Assembly (NCBI RefSeq): GCF_900129495.1
Contig: NZ_FQVX01000002.1
Location: 124,001 to 188,000 of the forward strand
Length of the DNA stretch: 64,000 nt
DNA from: Geodermatophilus nigrescens
Lineage (GTDB): Bacteria; Actinomycetota; Actinomycetes; Mycobacteriales; Geodermatophilaceae
Direction: 5' to 3'
Shown here: positions 62,411 to 64,000 of the stretch, one piece after another
Layout of the letters: every line of letters starts with the position of its first letter
Numbering within the stretch: position 1 is the stretch's first letter
Position numbers and translations under genes: made by a program
The notes under the pieces: generated by a model
Seen by the model: only the letters and a program-made list of their open reading frames with translations
Database searches by the model: none
Told to the model about the DNA's origin: nothing

Positions 62411-64000
62411 GTGGGTAGGGACGTCGCCGCGGCGCCCGCTCCGCGCGAGGCCGCCCGGGTACGCAACGTGGCGCTCGTCGGCCACGCCGGCGCCGGCAAG
62501 ACCACCCTCGCCGAGGCGCTGCTCGCCGCCACCGGCGCGGTGCCGCGCGCCGGGCGGGTGGAGGACGGGACCACCTGCCTGGACAGCGACGAGGTCGAGG
62601 TCCGCCAGCAGCGCTCGGTCACCCTGGGCGTCGCCACCGTCGAGCACGACGGCACCCGCATCACGCTGCTCGACACCCCGGGCAGCCCCGACTTCGTCGG
62701 CGAGCTGCGGGCCGGCCTGCGCGCCGCCGACTCGGCCCTGTTCGTCGTCTCCGCCGTCGGCGGCGTCGACGCCACCACCGTGCAGCTGTGGGAGGAGTGC
62801 GCCGCCGTCGGCATGCCCCGCGCAGTCGTGGTCACCCAGCTCGACCGGGCGCGCGCCGACGTCGAGGAGACCGTCCGGCTGTGCCAGACGCTGCTCGGCG
62901 ACGGCGTCTACCCCGTGCACCTGGTCGACCGCGGCCCCGACGGCGCCGTGCAGGGCGTGGTCAACCTCCTGCAGCCCGGCGCGCAGGCCCCCGACGCCGA
63001 CCGCCTCCGCGGCGAGCTGATCGAGGGGATCATCGGCGAGAGCGAGGACGAGGCGCTCATGGAGCGCTACCTCGCCGGCGACGAGCTGGTGCAGGGCGAC
63101 CTGATCAGCGACCTGGAGACCGCCGTCGCCCGCGCGCACTTCCACCCCGTGCTGTGCGCGGCACCGCTGCAGGGCATCGGCCTCGACGCGCTGCTCTACC
63201 TGCTGGTCAACGCCTTCCCGTGCCCGTTCGAGCACGGCTGCCCGCCGGTCACCCGCCCCGACGGGTCCCCGGCGCCGGCGCTGGCCTGCGACCCCGACGG
63301 CCCGCTGGTGGCCGAGGTGGTCAAGACGACGACCGACCCCTACCTCGGCCGGGTCTCCCTGCTGCGGGTGTTTTCCGGGACGCTCACCCCCGACACCCCG
63401 GTGCACGTCTCCGGCCACGGCGGCGCCGACCGCGGCCATCCCGACCACGACGCCGACGAGCGCGTCGGCGCCATCTCCTCCCCGCTGGGCGCCGCGCTGC
63501 GCCCGGTCCCCGCCTGCCCGGCCGGCGACGTCTGCGCGGTCACCCGGCTCGCCTCCGCCGAGACGGGCGACACCCTGTCCTCACCCGGCGACCCCCGCCT
63601 GGTGCCGCCCTGGACGCTGCCGGTGCCCCAGCACCCGGTCGCCGTCGAGGCCGCCTCCCGCGCCGACGAGGACCGGCTCGGCCCGGCGCTGACCCGGCTG
63701 GCCGCCGAGGACCCCACGCTGCGGGTGGAGCGCTCCCGCGACACCGGGCAGCTGCTGCTGTGGTGCGTCGGCGAGGCGCACGGCGAGGTGCTGCTCGAGC
63801 GGCTGCGCACCCGGCACGGCGTCGCGGTCACCACCGTCCCGGTGCGCGTGCCGATGGTGGAGACCCTCGCCGGGCCGGCGCGGGCCACCGGGCGGCTGGT
63901 CAAGCAGTCCGGCGGGCACGGGCAGTACGCCGTCGTCGTGGTGGAGGCCGAGCCCGGGGAGCCGGGCTCGGGCATCTCCTTCGAGCAGCGCGTCGTGGGT
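62411..64000 (+). CDS. EF-G-like GTPase (EF-G2/FusA2 type), 3' end outside the window
   Basis: The frame from GTG 62411 stays open for 530 codons to the end of the window. It has the GTPase motifs G1 GHAGAGKTT (residues 24-32), G2 RSVTLGVATVEHDG, G3 DTPGSPDF and G4 as TQLD where canonical EF-G has NKxD. Domain II (VVKTTTDPYLGRVSLLRVFSG) and the start of domain III/IV (LLWCVGEAHGEVLLERLR, then VPMVETLAGPARATGRLVKQSGGHGQY) follow as in elongation factor G paralogues. These duplicates are common in actinobacteria; their role is unclear, as they usually cannot replace EF-G in translocation. Confidence 0.92.
   Translation, partial: MGRDVAAAPAPREAARVRNVALVGHAGAGKTTLAEALLAATGAVPRAGRVEDGTTCLDSDEVEVRQQRSVTLGVATVEHDGTRITLLDTPGSPDFVGELRAGLRAADSALFVVSAVGGVDATTVQLWEECAAVGMPRAVVVTQLDRARADVEETVRLCQTLLGDGVYPVHLVDRGPDGAVQGVVNLLQPGAQAPDADRLRGELIEGIIGESEDEALMERYLAGDELVQGDLISDLETAVARAHFHPVLCAAPLQGIGLDALLYLLVNAFPCPFEHGCPPVTRPDGSPAPALACDPDGPLVAEVVKTTTDPYLGRVSLLRVFSGTLTPDTPVHVSGHGGADRGHPDHDADERVGAISSPLGAALRPVPACPAGDVCAVTRLASAETGDTLSSPGDPRLVPPWTLPVPQHPVAVEAASRADEDRLGPALTRLAAEDPTLRVERSRDTGQLLLWCVGEAHGEVLLERLRTRHGVAVTTVPVRVPMVETLAGPARATGRLVKQSGGHGQYAVVVVEAEPGEPGSGISFEQRVVG

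Noticed and set aside
62368-62418. A 16-residue leader peptide (VPDTDQDGDRPGGPRG) before the EF-G-like gene
   Set aside because: It has a GGGAGG upstream and overlaps the GTG of the next gene, but it is too short to judge by codon use and has no attenuator-type codon run. It is left unannotated.

Overview
The window is 64 kb of very GC-rich DNA with almost gap-free coding, many GTG starts and repeated 4-bp GTGA/ATGA stop-start overlaps. Gene content (cydABDC, dodecin, DUF1918, PadR, DrrAB-type exporters, ECF sigma with zinc anti-sigma, a FusA2-like EF-G paralogue) points to an actinobacterium. A Geodermatophilaceae member (Geodermatophilus, Blastococcus or Modestobacter type) is the best guess, but that is inference from general style, not from a search. 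No rRNA, tRNA, CRISPR array, insertion sequence or prophage gene was seen.

Region 1 (1-15.5 kb) is catabolic. An operon with two TIM-barrel isomerases (one a good hydroxypyruvate isomerase), a ThuA-like protein, a flavin monooxygenase and an MFS carrier is followed by a tightly packed divergent locus of nine genes. Leftward run GntR regulator, tartrate/D-malate-type dehydrogenase, glycerate kinase and MFS. Rightward run a GPH-type MFS, D-2-hydroxyacid dehydrogenase, FAD dehydrogenase, AtuA-family protein and DUF4387. The enzymes converge on hydroxypyruvate, glycerate and phosphoglycerate. The 100-bp shared control region carries two promoters and a dyad that could be the GntR operator. This locus is the strongest candidate for an undescribed pathway.

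Region 2 (15.5-26.7 kb) holds an alpha/beta hydrolase, a quinone oxidoreductase, a DrrAB-type ABC exporter whose promoter has a 19-bp spacer filled by a SoxR-box-like dyad, and a cell-envelope block (GtrA, PAP2 phosphatase, two GT-C-like membrane glycosyltransferases, CDP-alcohol phosphatidyltransferase). Region 3 (26.7-33.9 kb) is a complete cytochrome bd operon, cydA-cydB-cydD-cydC, with a dyad-rich leader, then a GH13 enzyme on the other strand.

Region 4 (34-45.2 kb): an ECF sigma factor, its zinc anti-sigma factor and an ABC-2 exporter form one leftward operon; dodecin lies beside it. An acyl-CoA synthetase diverges from a five-gene branched-chain-amino-acid-type ABC importer. Region 5 (45.2-51.4 kb) has a CocE/NonD hydrolase, a duplicated 133-bp hairpin repeat, a small orphan protein, an alpha/beta hydrolase, a PadR regulator with a long Gly/Pro/Phe-rich head, a serine hydrolase of the beta-lactamase fold and a DUF1918 protein.

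Region 6 (51.4-64 kb): divergent LysR/EamA pair, a secreted Gly-rich protein, a P-loop kinase-like protein, a CtpE-like P-type ATPase divergent from an orphan sensor kinase, an alpha/beta hydrolase, a secreted M43-like metalloprotease, a PP2C phosphatase and the first 530 codons of an EF-G-like GTPase that runs off the end. Several promoters appear leaderless, with a -10 hexamer only 6-7 nt before the start codon.
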